Shown: piece by piece, positions 43,215-55,100 of the stretch
Layout of the letters: every line of letters begins with the position of its first letter
Numbering within the stretch: position 1 is the stretch's first letter
NCBI GenBank assembly: GCA_014529385.2
Contig: CM043966.1
Coordinates: 42,259,537-42,323,536, forward strand
Length of the DNA stretch: 64,000 nucleotides
Direction: 5' to 3'
DNA from: Adiantum capillus-veneris
Taxonomy: Eukaryota > Streptophyta > Polypodiopsida > Polypodiales > Pteridaceae
Notes under the pieces: model-generated
Databases searched by the model: none
Told to the model about the DNA's origin: nothing
The model's input: the letters and a program-made list of their open reading frames with translations, nothing else
Position numbers and translations under genes: made by a program

Positions 43215-44516
43215 GAGAAGCACCCTATGGCCTGAAGTTCATAGGGTTCCCTCTATGCTACTAAGAATCTCTTTGTGCTCTATGCTCTATCGTCTATGCT
43301 CTGTGATCTATATTGACTTCCTATGGCCCCTAGACCACAAGGCACCCTCAGTGTTTCCAAAAAACCCTCATTGTTTTGCTATGGCCCCATGGCCATAGCT
43401 CTCTATGCCAGTATAAAGCACCATTTGCTCTATATTAGCTCCCTAAGGCCTGAAGGCCATAGGGTTGTCCTCAAGATCACCTCACAAAGCTTCATGTCAA
43501 GTATATATACATCCTATGGCCTTAGGGCCATAGGGAGTTTCATGTCAAGTATATATACATCCTATGGCACCCCATGACCCTAGGGCCATAAGATCTCCAA
43601 ATGAAACATACGACAATGTATGGCCCTTGAGCTTATACATTGCAACCCCATGACCCTAGGGCCATAGGATCGGCAATCTGAAACATACGACAATGTAGGC
43701 CCCTGAGCTTATACATTGCAACCCCATGACCCTAGGGCTATAGGATTTCCAAATGAACATAGGGCAAACGTATGGCCCTTGAGCTTATTACATTGACACC
43801 CTATGGGCCCTAGGGCCACAAGACTTAAAAAACATACAAAAAGACAACCTATGGCCCTAAGCCCAAGGGTGTGAGCATTGACACCCTATGGATCTAGGGC
43901 CACAAGACTTCAAAACATACAAAAAGACAACCTATGGCCCTAAGCCAAGGGTGTGATCATTGACACCCTATGGCCATAGGGCCACAAGACTTCAAAACAT
44001 ACAAAAAGACAACCTATGGCCACGATGTCAAAGGTGGCCAAGATATCAATGCAGCCCAATGGCCCTAGGGCCATAGGATCTCTATATGGAACATGTGGCA
44101 CCCTATGGCCCTTGACCTTATACATTGCAACCCCATGACCCTAGGGCCATAGGATTTCCAAATGGAACATAGGCAATGTATGGCCCTTGAGCTTATACAT
44201 TGCCACCCTATGGCCCTAGGGCCACAAGATCTCACAACATACAATAAGAGAACCTAAGGCCCCTAAGCTCAAGGGTGTGGGTTCAAGGGTGGCCAAGATA
44301 TCAATGCAGCCCCATGGCCCTAGGGCCATAGGATCTCTATACGGGACATGTGGCACCCCATGACCCTAGGGCCATAGGATTTCCAAATGGAACATAGGCA
44401 ATGTACGGCCCTTGAGCTTATACATTGCCACCCTATGGCCCTAGGGCCACAAGATCTCACAACATACAATAAGAGAACCTAAGGCCCCTAAGCTCAAGGG
44501 TGTGGGTTCAAGGGTT
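43215..44516. repeat. Palindromic tandem-repeat array (CCCTAGGG core)
   Basis: Dozens of related units are built around the perfect palindrome ATGGCCCTAGGGCCAT and variants. Higher-order periods are visible: units of about 85-90 bp at 43790-44030, and a unit of about 225 bp starting with TGCCACCCTATGG at 44201 and 44426. Part of the left end resembles 1110-1220. It lies directly upstream of the copy 1 coding exon and ends where element D begins. The ORFs across it are artefacts. Confidence 0.8.
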
Positions 44517-45074
44517 GTAATGGATATTGCCCGCACTGGAGCAATAGGCATTACGGGAATGATTACCCGCAACTACAATTATATGAACATCAACCTATAG
44601 AATGAGAAGAGAAGGAAGTACATAGTACACAGGCACAAAACACCTCTTGCTTCATTCATGTATATTCCAGACTCAGAGTTACAACAGTAGATGCCATGAA
44701 TATTATAGAGATTGGTTAAGTTCCATCAAAAGACAGGTATGCCCCTCCATATACAACCGCTGCTCCAGCGCAACGGTGCACACACTCTTGTCCCATGATA
44801 TCCCGTGAAGAACTTCCGCTACTGCCACCCCATACCGCATGACTCCTGGTCCGCAGTGTCCAGACCTCCGCAGGACCGCAGGACCGCATGTGCGGCTAAT
44901 GCCGTAACATCTGGCACGGATGGTGGATTGCACGAACCCACACTTAGTGCCTCCGGTTGGAAGGTTCCGGTGGTTGCTCTGCACCCTGCTCTGGTGAAGA
45001 GAAAATATCAATATAGCCAAAGTCTCTAAAATCTGCAGTATGTGCCCGATAGACCTCATCCAGAAGATGTGGAT
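44517..45074 (-). repeat. Probable 3' LTR or 3' untranslated end of element D
   Basis: Non-coding sequence after ORF3, ending in CCATTACA on the minus strand. Without a second copy its start and LTR identity cannot be confirmed. ORFs here on both strands lack motifs. Confidence 0.4.
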
Positions 45075-46973
45075 CTATCTCCGGCCAGGCAGCCCGAGGA
45101 ATGAACTGCGTTGGCAAAGAGATAGATTGAGGCGGTTGTGGCAAAGGAGCAAGAGGTGTATGTAACAGATAATAGCGAGAAAGATATCTATTAAGAGAAG
45201 ACCAAAAAATGGAGGGCAAGGTGGTAGACTGAGAGAAAAAGAATGAGCTAAGGTCTCCACCCAAAAACACACCCTGCGCCGCTCCTTACGAAATCGACGA
45301 ATCATTTTCTGCAAATGAGATACATGAGCCTGGGCTTCAGCACAATCCTCTGTAGCTTGTGCCCAATCAGCAACATCAAAACCCTCAGGAACAACACTCT
45401 TACCTCTGTCAGTGTTGGATGACTCGGGTTGGTGCACCACAACATGCTGAGTGGGTGGCTGTGCTCTCACCTCAGCAACCAAGCCTGTGCTCCAGCTTTG
45501 TAATTGATTATCTAAAAAAATTCGGAGATCTTCTTGCATCTCTACTGCCAATGCGTCCAAATCAGTCATGTTGATCATTACATTGCCAGGGTGTGAGGCT
45601 AAGTAGGAGGCTAGGCTATGCTGTGTTCTCAACTGAAGAAGTTCCTGTTGGATAGAGGCCACAAACTCAGTATTAGCCTCTCTTAACATTTGTATTTCCG
45701 CCCCTTGCTGGCGAGTTGTGGCAGTCAGCTCTTCATTCTGAGTGGTTAACTCGGCAATGCGAGTCTGCGAAGCCGCTACCTGCGCTTCCAACTCATTGAC
45801 TCGTCCCTCTGTGGCTAGGGCTGGCCACGCCACATGAATAGACTCTGCAAGTCTGCTCAAAAATGTGCCGCATGCCTGTAATTGGTCAGCAGGGGTCGCT
45901 GCTGCCGTAGCCTCCCAGGGTAGCGCTGCGAGGAGAGTACCTCCCGTTGAGTCAGCCGCATTAGTAGTACCCAAAGTTTCTGGTTGAGCGGGGACATCCG
46001 CAACCGGAGAAGAGCTCGTCCGCAAAGGAGTAGCATTACTCACTCTCTCCTGCATTCGGCGACGTCAGTGAGCCACCGCAAAATCTTCTGAAACAAGAGA
46101 TGCAGTTGCCGGAGGTGGTGTCGAAAATTGTTGTTCCTCCCTGCCGCGCTTGCGGCTTGCTGATCCTGCACCTGCAGTGGCCATCTCTTGGGCTCCAGAA
46201 GATACCACTGCTGTCGATGGACCAGGAAAATCCCCAACGCCCACATGCTGCTGCTGTGTTTCCCTCTCAGCCGGCACTGCCAAGCTTTGTGTTTGCGGCA
46301 GCGGAGCATTAGTGCCTTGGACCATCAAGCGATCATCTTCAAAGTGGCAAAGAGGACGTAGGGTGAGAGGAAAAACTTCTCTCAACGGAAAAATCAATGT
46401 GAGCAGTTGGCCCACCTTTGTATTGGTTGGGGTATTCCTCCCCAACTGTGCCATTACTCGTTGGCATTCCGCCAGCAGTCGTTCTTTGACCACCGCTGCC
46501 CAAGCTACTTTCCCAAAGTTGGCCGAATGCAACACATTTCTTGCTCGGGTCGAAATGGTATAAGTTTTGGCCTGCAGCCAAATGGCCTCGAGAAACCACC
46601 TATATGCATCCCTGGTTGCTACATCTGACAACCCTGACAGTTTATACTCCCCTTTGACCTTCAAACCAAATTCTTGTTCTACATCTACAGCAGGGATCAC
46701 ATGAGAGGCGCACACCACGCCATCGTTGGGCAAATAGCAACACCTTGAAATCCTTTCTGCTGTCAACTGAATCTGCTGATTATTCAGCACCACCATATCG
46801 CCAGCAGCAAGTTGCTCAATCAAACCTGCTGCCTGCGGGTGAACTGGGATCCCTTGCAAATCCAGGTTGGCAAACACACGCAGCCGCAAGTCTTGCAACC
46901 ATGCGTCCACTCGTCGAAGCGCGAGCTGCTGCACAGGAGTGAAAGGGACACATTGCAGAAGGGAAGCTGTCAT
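45075..46973 (-). CDS. ORF3 of element D, downstream of integrase (coiled coil, one in-frame TGA)
   Basis: ATG at 46973 in a strong context (GCCACCATGA). The frame runs 632 codons with one TGA at 46065-46067, so it is a near-intact or lightly damaged gene. The N-terminal 200 residues are helical and rich in Leu/Ala/Arg. A Pro/Ser/Gln-rich linker holds RKRGREEQQ. After the TGA comes a coiled coil (VNELEAQVAASQTRIAEL...) and a C-terminal end with a hydrophobic segment near 45130-45200. No capsid, RT or envelope motif is recognised. Upstream, the same frame is open back into integrase, so a fused product is also possible. GC content is higher than in its neighbours. Confidence 0.6.
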
Positions 46974-48440
46974 GGTGGCGATGAGATGAAGGAGCAGAGA
47001 GTAGAGCACTAAGAGCACACGACACACAAAACAAGAGAACCATAATAAAAATCGTCTGCATGCAGTAGTAACCTTTCCACAATGAGTTCCCAAAATAGGG
47101 CGATTCACGGTGTCACAACCATCATAGATCCTTCCCCGCTTTCCAAGATTGCATGCAAAAGAATCCCCAATCATGATTAGGGCGGCTTCCGGCTCTTGTA
47201 CCACAGCAAAGGGGCACTGAATCGTGGTAGGTGAAACATAATGGCATAGTGTGAAACCATTGACCGACACAGAAATAACCTCCCCCCTTAAATCTGCCAA
47301 ATAAAAAGAGATGGGTCCGCACACTTGAAAAATCCAGAATGGTCCTGACCACCGTAATTTAAGCTTCCCCGGCATCTTCCCGAGATGGGAATTGAAGACA
47401 AGGACCAACTGCTGTCCCCGAACAAATTGCCGTGCTTTTGGGCGATCCAACCATTTTTTCGGCCTAGACTGCAGATCCTACAGCACCGCAAAACTATTCA
47501 GCCGTTCTTCATCCAATTCCTGCAAAACATCCAATCGATAAATCACAAAATCCTCCGGAAGAAGCCGATCCACAATCAACATCCGCATACTCAGAATCAC
47601 ATGCTCCACCGGAGTGATTGCCTCCATGCCAAATGCCAACTTAAAAGGAGTCAATCCTGTTGCCACTTTATAAGCTGTCCGATAGGCCCATAAGACGGAA
47701 GGAAGTTTCACATCCCAATCCGTCCGATGCATATTCACCAACTTTGTTAAAATCCGAATCAATTGCTTATTAGTTGATTCTGCTTGCCCATTCACCTGAG
47801 GGTAATATGGAGAAGATTTCCTGTGTAATACAAAATAGAACCGTAGCATTCTCTCCATCACCTTATTCAAAAAATGACTTCCCCTGTCACTAACCAACTC
47901 AATAGGGCAGCCATATCTAGAAAAGATATCCTTATATAAGCATCCCGCCACAGAAACTGCAGTGTTTTCTTTCAAAGGCCATGCCTTCACCCATTTGGTA
48001 GCGTAATCCGTGGCTGTAAAGATATACTTATTTCTTGTGTGAGTTGCCTCTGGTTTAAAAGGACCAACAAAATCCAAACCCCACTTTTGAAAAGGCTCCA
48101 AAGGCAGAACTGGCTGAAAAGGCATTCTGGACTGTTCGATAGGTTGCCCCAACCGCTGACACACATCACATTGTTGCACATAATTTCTCGCATCCTGAAA
48201 CAATGTGGGCCACCATAATCGAGATTGGAGAACCTTTCGAGCTGTGATTAATGCTGCAAAGTGACCTCCCGCAATACCAGTATGGACTTCTTCTAATACT
48301 ACTTCCTGCTCCTGTGGTAGCACACATCGGAGTAACACCTCTGCCACTGTACGATAATAGAGCTTCCCCATAATAATCTCAAAACTCTGGCTTCTGATAG
48401 CCATACGTTTCCTCTGATGGCTAGACAAGAAAGAAGGCAT
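46974..48440 (-). pseudogene. Integrase of element D (one in-frame TAG)
   Basis: The zinc-binding region has EVHTGIAGGHF and QQCDVCQR. The core has KWGLDFVGP, LVSDRGSHF and YYPQVNGQAESTNK, giving Asp, Asp, Glu. After FAVL a TAG (47478-47480) interrupts an otherwise open frame that continues with the C-terminal domain (QQLVLVFNSHLGK and a GPFW block) to about 47250. A hydrophobic stretch follows just before ORF3. The upstream frame (about 48450-48556) is offset by one base near 48455 and joins to RT once element C is removed. Confidence 0.8.
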
Positions 48441-48556
48441 TTCGTCGTTGTCGAGAAAATGTCCTCATACCATGTCCATGGAATGCTAGGAATAACCCTC
48501 GCCTGTTGCGGGACTGTGCTATCCTCTGCAGCTACTCCTGTTAAAAACAGAGACGC

Positions 48557-49704
48557 TGTCAGGAGTTTTTTGGAGCAAGGGATTATGCATATGTACATAT
48601 ACATGCATGGTGCATCAAATAAAGGATTGCCCATTTTCCTTAGCCAGGTGGTTATGTGGGGCCCACATGTGTACAGGTAGGACAAGGTGTACATAGTGCA
48701 TCGATTTTCACTATTACCAGTACCACTGTGTTTTTCTACAATAATGAGGAGTTTATAGCGTATAAAACTTCTCGAGGAAGCTATCCGCGGGCCGACGACA
48801 TGAGGTCAGCAGGTGCATCAGATGGCATCTAGTGGCATCAGGAGGGCGAACGAGGTTAATATTTGCACGCAGATGAGGACGGACACAACGTGGGTGTTTT
48901 CTTGTGAGAGCTATGTAGAAAGGTCATCATTAGGACCACTTTTTGGGGCCACTTCACGTGGTGGCGAGATGCATTATTGGAAAAAAGTTGAGTGCCAGGT
49001 GTGCGGATGATGCAAAAAGGTGACAACCATGCACTGCGAGGTCAGTTTTTGGCCTGTTCGGGGTCCGTTTGAGGTCATCTAAAAGGCCAAGGGTGCCGAA
49101 GTAATAAAGCTAAGTGTGGGAACTGAAAAAAGAGAGAGAAGACCAGAAAAAACGTGGAGAAGAGAGGAGGAACAGTCGCAGGTGTGTTTTTGGAGCCTGT
49201 TTTGGCCGTAAACTGCTCATCTGAGGTCGGATTTGAGCACTTTGACATTGTAGACTGGGGTTTTGGGCCGTTCCGGACGCGATGGCGCTGTCCATTTTGC
49301 CAAATTCCTCACTCTTTTCCTGCTTTTTTTCTGTGTAAGTTTCTCCTATGAGCGAAGTTTCTGCTCTAGTTTGTGATTGTATCTGGCTTATTTTACCAAT
49401 ATTGTGTGAGCTATTTGCCCCATTGGTGTTGGACCAAGCTCAATTGTATCTAAACATCAAAAATTCTCCTCTTTTGAGCTGAGTTTTTTTGGGTGTGTGT
49501 GTGTGTCTGTGTGTCTGTGTGGAGTGGGCAAGTGGATAATCTCTCTCCTCTCACTCCATAGGTGTGTCTCACTCCATAGGGTGTTTCCTGTCTCGGCCAG
49601 GTGTGTTGTGTAAGCGAGTGGTGCCCCCTAGTGTGTGTGTATCTTCCCAAGAGTGTGTGTCGGGTTGTTATAGAGGCGCTGTGTGTGTTTTCATCCCGCT
49701 CACA
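48557..49704 (+). repeat. 5' LTR of element C
   Basis: 1148 bp with TG...CA ends. A TATA box (TATAAAA, 48761-48767) and a (TG)n stretch near the end are present. There is no similarity to the element 1 LTR. Confidence 0.9.
48761..48767 (+). promoter_or_regulatory. TATA box of element C 5' LTR
   Basis: GTATAAAAC precedes CTTCTCGAGG. In the 3' LTR the same site reads GTGTAAAAC, so only the 5' copy keeps the consensus. Confidence 0.5.
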
Positions 49705-49710
49705 TTCTTT

Positions 49711-49728
49711 TGGGCGCCCCACGGAGGA
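49711..49728 (+). promoter_or_regulatory. Primer-binding site, element C
   Basis: TGGGCGCCCCACGGAGGA, six bases after the LTR. It shares 14 of 18 positions with the site of elements 1 and 2. The tRNA was not identified. Confidence 0.5.
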
Positions 49729-49774
49729 TCTTCTTCGAGTACCTTCTGCTTCGAGCTTCAAGCTTCGAGATTCG

Positions 49775-49862
49775 GGCTAACAGGTTACAGGTTACATTAC
49801 AGGTTAATAGGAACAGGTACAGGTACAAGGTGATTCACACAGGTACAGTAGCTGGAATACAG
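49775..49862 (+). repeat. CAGGT-rich short repeats in the element C leader
   Basis: About eight copies of ACAGGTTAC or ACAGGTAC in under 90 bp. Each contains CAG followed by GT, so each is also a potential splice donor, and several end in AG as potential acceptors. Confidence 0.55.
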
Positions 49863-50440
49863 TGATATACTAGCAGTGATGTCACTTGCAGTTGTTGTGG
49901 GTATGCATCACTTGGCGCTTATTTGAGCGCATTGTCTGCTGGATTGTACGTTACTTGTGGAAACTGCCATTGTACGCATTTGTGGAGCCATACTTGTTGT
50001 ATTTGGCAGTCCCAACCATTTCTGAGACTTGGTCTGGAAGATAGTCATTTCTGAGACTTGACTATATCGATTTGCATTAGCCTTCGTGTGAGGGTCGATA
50101 GCGTGAGGTTTTTATTGAGCTGGGGGATTCTCAAATGTGGAGATCCTTTCGGTGATACAGGTAGCTGGAGCACCCTTTTTGTGACCTCGCCATAGGCTAT
50201 GTACTAGTGAGTCCTACTTGATGCTCGGGTTCTATTGTTGACAGTTTATGCATACATAGACAGTCTATATTTTGGGTTCCTACTGCTCTACTTCTGGGGA
50301 AACTCTGTCGAAATTTTCCCAAGTTATGATGGCTGTTTTTTGGTATTTTTGAGCCATTTATGCTGTTATGCTGCTGAAATTTTGGCAAAATCAGAGGTTG
50401 AGTCAGGTGTGCCTTCTTGGGAGCTTCATGGTTGGCTTTA
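49863..50440 (+). other. Untranslated leader of element C
   Basis: No supported ORF before 50441. It is T-rich in places with several short upstream start codons. One of them (ATGGTTGGC at about 50429) opens a six-codon ORF overlapping the start of the small ORF A. Confidence 0.5.
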
Positions 50441-50659
50441 ATGGATGATCAAAATGGCCCTCAGTTCACTCCTTTTCATTTAACTCAAAGAATTCAGATT
50501 AATGTTCATGTGTCCAGGAAGATCTTTTTCCAGCAGCGCATAGTCTTTATGTTTGGGCCAAGAAGATTGAGAGAGATCCTGGAATGTCCTTTGCCTGTTG
50601 TCATTCCGATGATTAACTATGAAAACTCATTTGATGTGCATGTGTTTGTCCTTATCTAA
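50441..50659 (+). CDS. Small pre-gag ORF A, element C
   Basis: 72 codons from ATG 50441, the first in-frame ATG. Blocks: TPFHLTQRIQIN, VSRKIFFQQRIVFMFG, EIL, PVVIPMINY and SFDVHVFVLI. It is the single-copy homologue of ORF A2 of elements 1 and 2, with about half the residues identical and mostly synonymous codon changes elsewhere. It lies about 100 bp before gag. Conservation across elements with unrelated LTRs suggests a useful product. Function unknown. Confidence 0.75.
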   Translation: MDDQNGPQFTPFHLTQRIQINVHVSRKIFFQQRIVFMFGPRRLREILECPLPVVIPMINYENSFDVHVFVLI

Positions 50660-50759
50660 AGTTGAGCTCCATTGAAGTTTCTGGGGATTGGTAGTGAAAG
50701 TTTTGGGTTCTTGCACGTGTGTTCGAAGGGGTTCTCAAAGCATCATAATTTGGGTAGCC

Positions 50760-52165
50760 ATGGCTTTCTCTTATCCGGAGTTTCATGGAAGAAGTGATGA
50801 AGATGTGGAAGAATTTTTGGAAAAGATGGAGGTTGCCTGCATTAGCAACCAGATTCATGACCCTACGCAAATGTTACGCCTTCTCCAAATTTGTTTGAAG
50901 AGTGATGCACGAGTTTGGTCTAAAGCATTTGAAGAGGAGTTGCGTGTGGCTGATCCACCTGTAAGGTTGAGTTGGGACAATCTACGACATGGGTTGGAAG
51001 TGGAGTTTGTGAAGATAGAAGATCCTGACAAGGTGTGGCAAGAAGTACAGGCTTTGGTGCAAAAGGAAGGTGAGCCAGTAGATGCGTACATACGTAAGTT
51101 TTCATTGGCATGGGAGCGAATGTGCAAGGCTTTAGCACCACAGGTACCCCCGCCTGACATGATGAAGAAGGACAGTTTCTGGCTGGTCTTTGGGAGAATA
51201 TACGTTGGAGAGTGGAGCTAAAGAAGCCTAGGACATATGAGGATGCACTAGAGGTAGCAAGGAACAAAGAGTGGAAGCTGAGGAAAATGAGCCAGTTAGG
51301 GGTGGAGTCTTTGCCAATGAGTTCTGAATTTCAGCCTATAGAGTCTTTACAAGGGCGCATGTCAGGGGTTCATCATGAACCAGTAGTTCCTGTTACTACT
51401 CAGGTTATGCCAGCAGTGGTCACTACAGCAGTGCAAGATGATGGGCTAAGGCAAGACATGAGGCAAATGGTAGATTTGATGAAGAATCTCAGCCTAAACA
51501 TGCTAGGTCAAGTGGAAATAATCGAGGTCGAGGGAGGTTTGCAAATCAGCAAGGAGGTGAAGAAAGGCCTAGGAATGGTGTTGGGACAAAGCAATGGTAG
51601 GTTTTGGAGGCAGACGCCCACATGTTATAATTGTGGAGAGTTGGGTCACATCAGCCCGCAATGTGATAAGCCACCAAGGATGGGGGGAGACATGTATCCA
51701 TTGCCAAGACAGGTGCTAACTAGGTCAAATGATTATGGCATCGAAATTAAGGGAGACGAAGGAACCAGTGGACTGACCCAGGAGGAAAAGGGAAAGACAA
51801 AAGTGCTAAGTGTAGTCACCTTGGAGAAGGCATCAAAGCTAGAGGATACATTAGTGATGCCTATTGGGAAGAGGACCACAGAGGATAAGGAAGGAAGAAG
51901 TGCCCCAGGTCCTAGTAAGAAGAAAGGAAAGAGCCATGAAGGCGAGGATGTCAAGGCCAAGAGGAAAAGGAGAGCTCGTCGAAAGTTTCATGTTTCAGAT
52001 TTTCCACTAGGGGATGGGCAATTAAGCTATGACTTGAAGGAGGATCTGACGAGCAGGAAGGCAGATGTTACTTTTGGGCAGCTTATAGAGATGGTGCCTA
52101 AGCTAAAGCGACAGTGGAAGAGGATGGTTAACCCAATGGAAAAGAGACAGAGAGAGGTTCAGTGA
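50760..52165 (+). pseudogene. gag of element C (one frameshift)
   Basis: ATG 50760 (GCCATGG) starts a capsid domain: YPEFHGRSDEDVEEFLEKME, LRLLQICLKSDARVWSKAF, then KVWQEVQAL and VDAYIRKF. Near 51180 a one-base shift moves the frame. The second frame reads FLAGLWENIRW, then a KKPRTYEDALEVA helix, CCHC knuckle CYNCGELGHISPQC, basic stretches and a DFPLGDGQLSYDLKED block also found in element 1. It ends at TGA 52163-52165. Gag would assemble the particle and bind RNA. Confidence 0.85.
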
Positions 52166-55100
52166 AGGTGTTGGCAATGGACGAGCTACCAGACATTTGT
52201 CCAATAGTAGATGTGTGGCATAAAAGGAAAAATTTGGGACAAGGTTATGTGGATGGCGGAGCCCAAATATGCGTCATAACACACTCATGCGTTGAGAAGA
52301 TGGGTCTCACAGTGGCTGGGGTGTCAGGTTTTCGGATCAGATTGGCAAACCATCAAAAAGTAGAATGCTTAGGTGTTGTAAAGAGCTTAGAAGTGGAGAC
52401 ATATGATGCAAAGGCAGTGGTTGATTTTCATGTGATGCCAGCAAGGTTGGGAGCATATCCTATTATACTGGGCAGACCATGGTTACGTGCAGTGGGAGCT
52501 GTTCAAGATTGGCGACATGGTACGATTAGCCTCTATGGAAAGATAGGTACCAAGAAGCTTTATAATATGGACACAAGGAAACGATTAGAGGAGCTTTATG
52601 AAGATGAGGATGAGTCTAGTGATGAAGACTCTTCCACGGTGATAGATGAGGACAGTGATAGCACTACCAGCAGTGATGAGGATGATGATGTTGCATTTCT
52701 TTTGATGGATAAAGAAATCCAGGAGATTGGTTTAGTTGCATTTGCGAATGAGGTTGAAGATGAAAGTGAAGGGCCTTATGAAGTGATTGAAGGGCTGATG
52801 CAAACCAAGGTTGAGTTGTCAAAGAAGCAGGAATTAATGATGCAAATGATTAGTGGAGACCTCTCAGCTATGGAGAAGGATATGCTGGCTAGTTTTCCTG
52901 ATTTGTTCATTACTTCATATGAAGAGATCAGAGGGTTCAAGGGTGAAGAGATGCATATAGAGCTGAAAGAAGGTGCTAAGCCAGTGCGGCAAAGGCTAAG
53001 AAGGATGGGTCAAGAGCAAATGGAAGCCTTGCGGGTAGAGGTGGACAAGTTATTGAAGGCAGGGTTCATAGTTCTAGTGGAGACCACAGAATGGGTGAGT
53101 CCAGTTGTAGTCAGTCCAAAGAAGGATGGGAAGTGGAGAATTTGTGTGGATTTTAAACCCTTAAACTCAGCCACTAAGAAGAACCCATATCCTCTTCCAT
53201 TCATTGATCAGATCTTGGATTCAATGGCAGGTTATGAGAGGTACAGTGTGTGTGATGGTTTTTCAGGCTATTTTCAATTGAAGATTGCTCTTAAAGACCG
53301 CACAAAGACAACTTTTATTACGCCATGGGGCTGCTATTGCTACACAGTATTGCCATTTGGGTTGTCAAATGGACCTTCCTTCTATCAAGAGAGAGCAAAT
53401 TGGGTGTTGGAACCATTCATTGGTAGTTGTGTTAAAGCTTTTATGGATGACTTCTGTGTCTATAGCAGTAGGGCTGATCACCATGAGAAGCTGCAGATGG
53501 TATTGGCTCGATATGATGAATGTAGAGGACAACTAAATCCAAAGAAATGTCATCTAGCACAGCCAAGGGTGAAGTTATTGGGCCACATGGTGTCAGAAAA
53601 TGGCATTGAGGCTGATCCAGACAAGGTTAAGTCTATTATTCTTCTTCCATCACCTATGAGTACGAAGCAATTGGCAACCTTTATACACAAAGTGAAGTAC
53701 ATGGCATGTTTTATTCCATTGTCTTCGCAGCTTCTTTATCCATTACAGCAAGTGGCAAAGCATGATCCATTGCAATGGGATGACAAGTGTGAAGAAGTGT
53801 TTCAAGAGGTGAAAGAGGTGTTAGGGGGGTTGTCAGCCATGCAGGCTCCTGATTGGGAGAAAGTTTTTTATGTAAATCCATCAGTAGGGGATGATGCCAT
53901 TGGAGCCATGCTATTGCAAAAGGGGAAGGGCAGCCATTATATGAGGCCAGTGTATTGTGCAAGCCGAGTGAAGTTGGTAGCGGAGAGAAAGTTATCGGAA
54001 GTAGAGCTAGTGATGGCCAGTGTAATATTTGCTTGTCGACGATTTCGTCATTACCTGCTACCACGGCCTTTTGTTTTCTTGACGAGTTATGCCTTTTTGC
54101 CACAGTTAATTAATGGTACTAACATGTCAAATGTGGTGAAGAAATGGGTACTTGAGCTGCAAGAGTTTGAGTTCTCTTTTCTAGTGGAAGATAGTACAAG
54201 GGCTACCCTAGCTGATTTGTTGACCTACAAGGAGAATCCCCTTATTGTTAAGGAAGAGGTGGTGAGAAAGGTAGTTGAAGAAGTGCCACAGATCAGCAAT
54301 GCACATGTTTTGTTCTTTGATGGTTCATACAGAAAGAGCCACAATGCAGCTTCAGGGGGTATAGCACTTTATGATCCAGAGGGGAAGCTAGTATGCAAGA
54401 GAGGGTTCAAATTGGATGCGCATAGTAACAATGAGGCTGAATATGCTACATTGGAAGCCGGATTACACATTTGTTTGAAGCATGGGGTTCGAAGGTTGAG
54501 CATAAAAGGTGATGCCTTGTTAGTGGTGAAGCAAGTGTTGGGTGCGTGGAAGAGCAAGAACACCTCATTGAAGGAAATGTGCTTTAGAATTAAAGGCCTG
54601 TTAAAAAAGTTTGAAGCATGGAGCATCAAACACATTGAACGTGCTCTAAATGGAGAGGCACATGAAGCAGCTCAAGGAATGATTGGGGAGCTATTCGTGT
54701 TGAGGACCAATTTACCTCTTTATCATGGCCGGGAAAGTTTGGCTCAAGAAAAGGAGTTTTTGCTAACAGGAATCATTCCAAAGGAGATTCATAAGTCTAA
54801 GAAGTATGGCTTTGTGTGTAGAGCATACAGGTACAAATTGATTGGTGATGTCTTATACATGAAAGGGGCTGATCTCGTGTTGAGACGTGTACCTTGGCGG
54901 GAGGAGCTTTATAGAGTGTTGGAAGAGAATCATGAAGGCGCATGTGGTGGCCATTTTGCTCTAAAGATCACCTTGCATAAGATTTTGCAAGAGGGGTATG
55001 TATGGCCTAGTTTGCACAAGGATGTTCACCATTGGTGTAGGTCTTGCAATAGATGTCAAGCATTTGGGAAGAGAGTGTTGGAGCCAGAGCTACGAAAAAC

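Noticed and set aside
43940-44500. Possible CRISPR-like array (regularly spaced palindromic repeats)
   Set aside because: Unit length and spacing vary, spacers are themselves repeats, no cas genes are present and the context is eukaryotic. It is a degenerate satellite.
45120-45240. Envelope-like transmembrane segment in ORF3 of element D
   Set aside because: One hydrophobic stretch at the very C-terminus, without a signal peptide, cleavage site or fusion-type region, is not enough to call an envelope protein.
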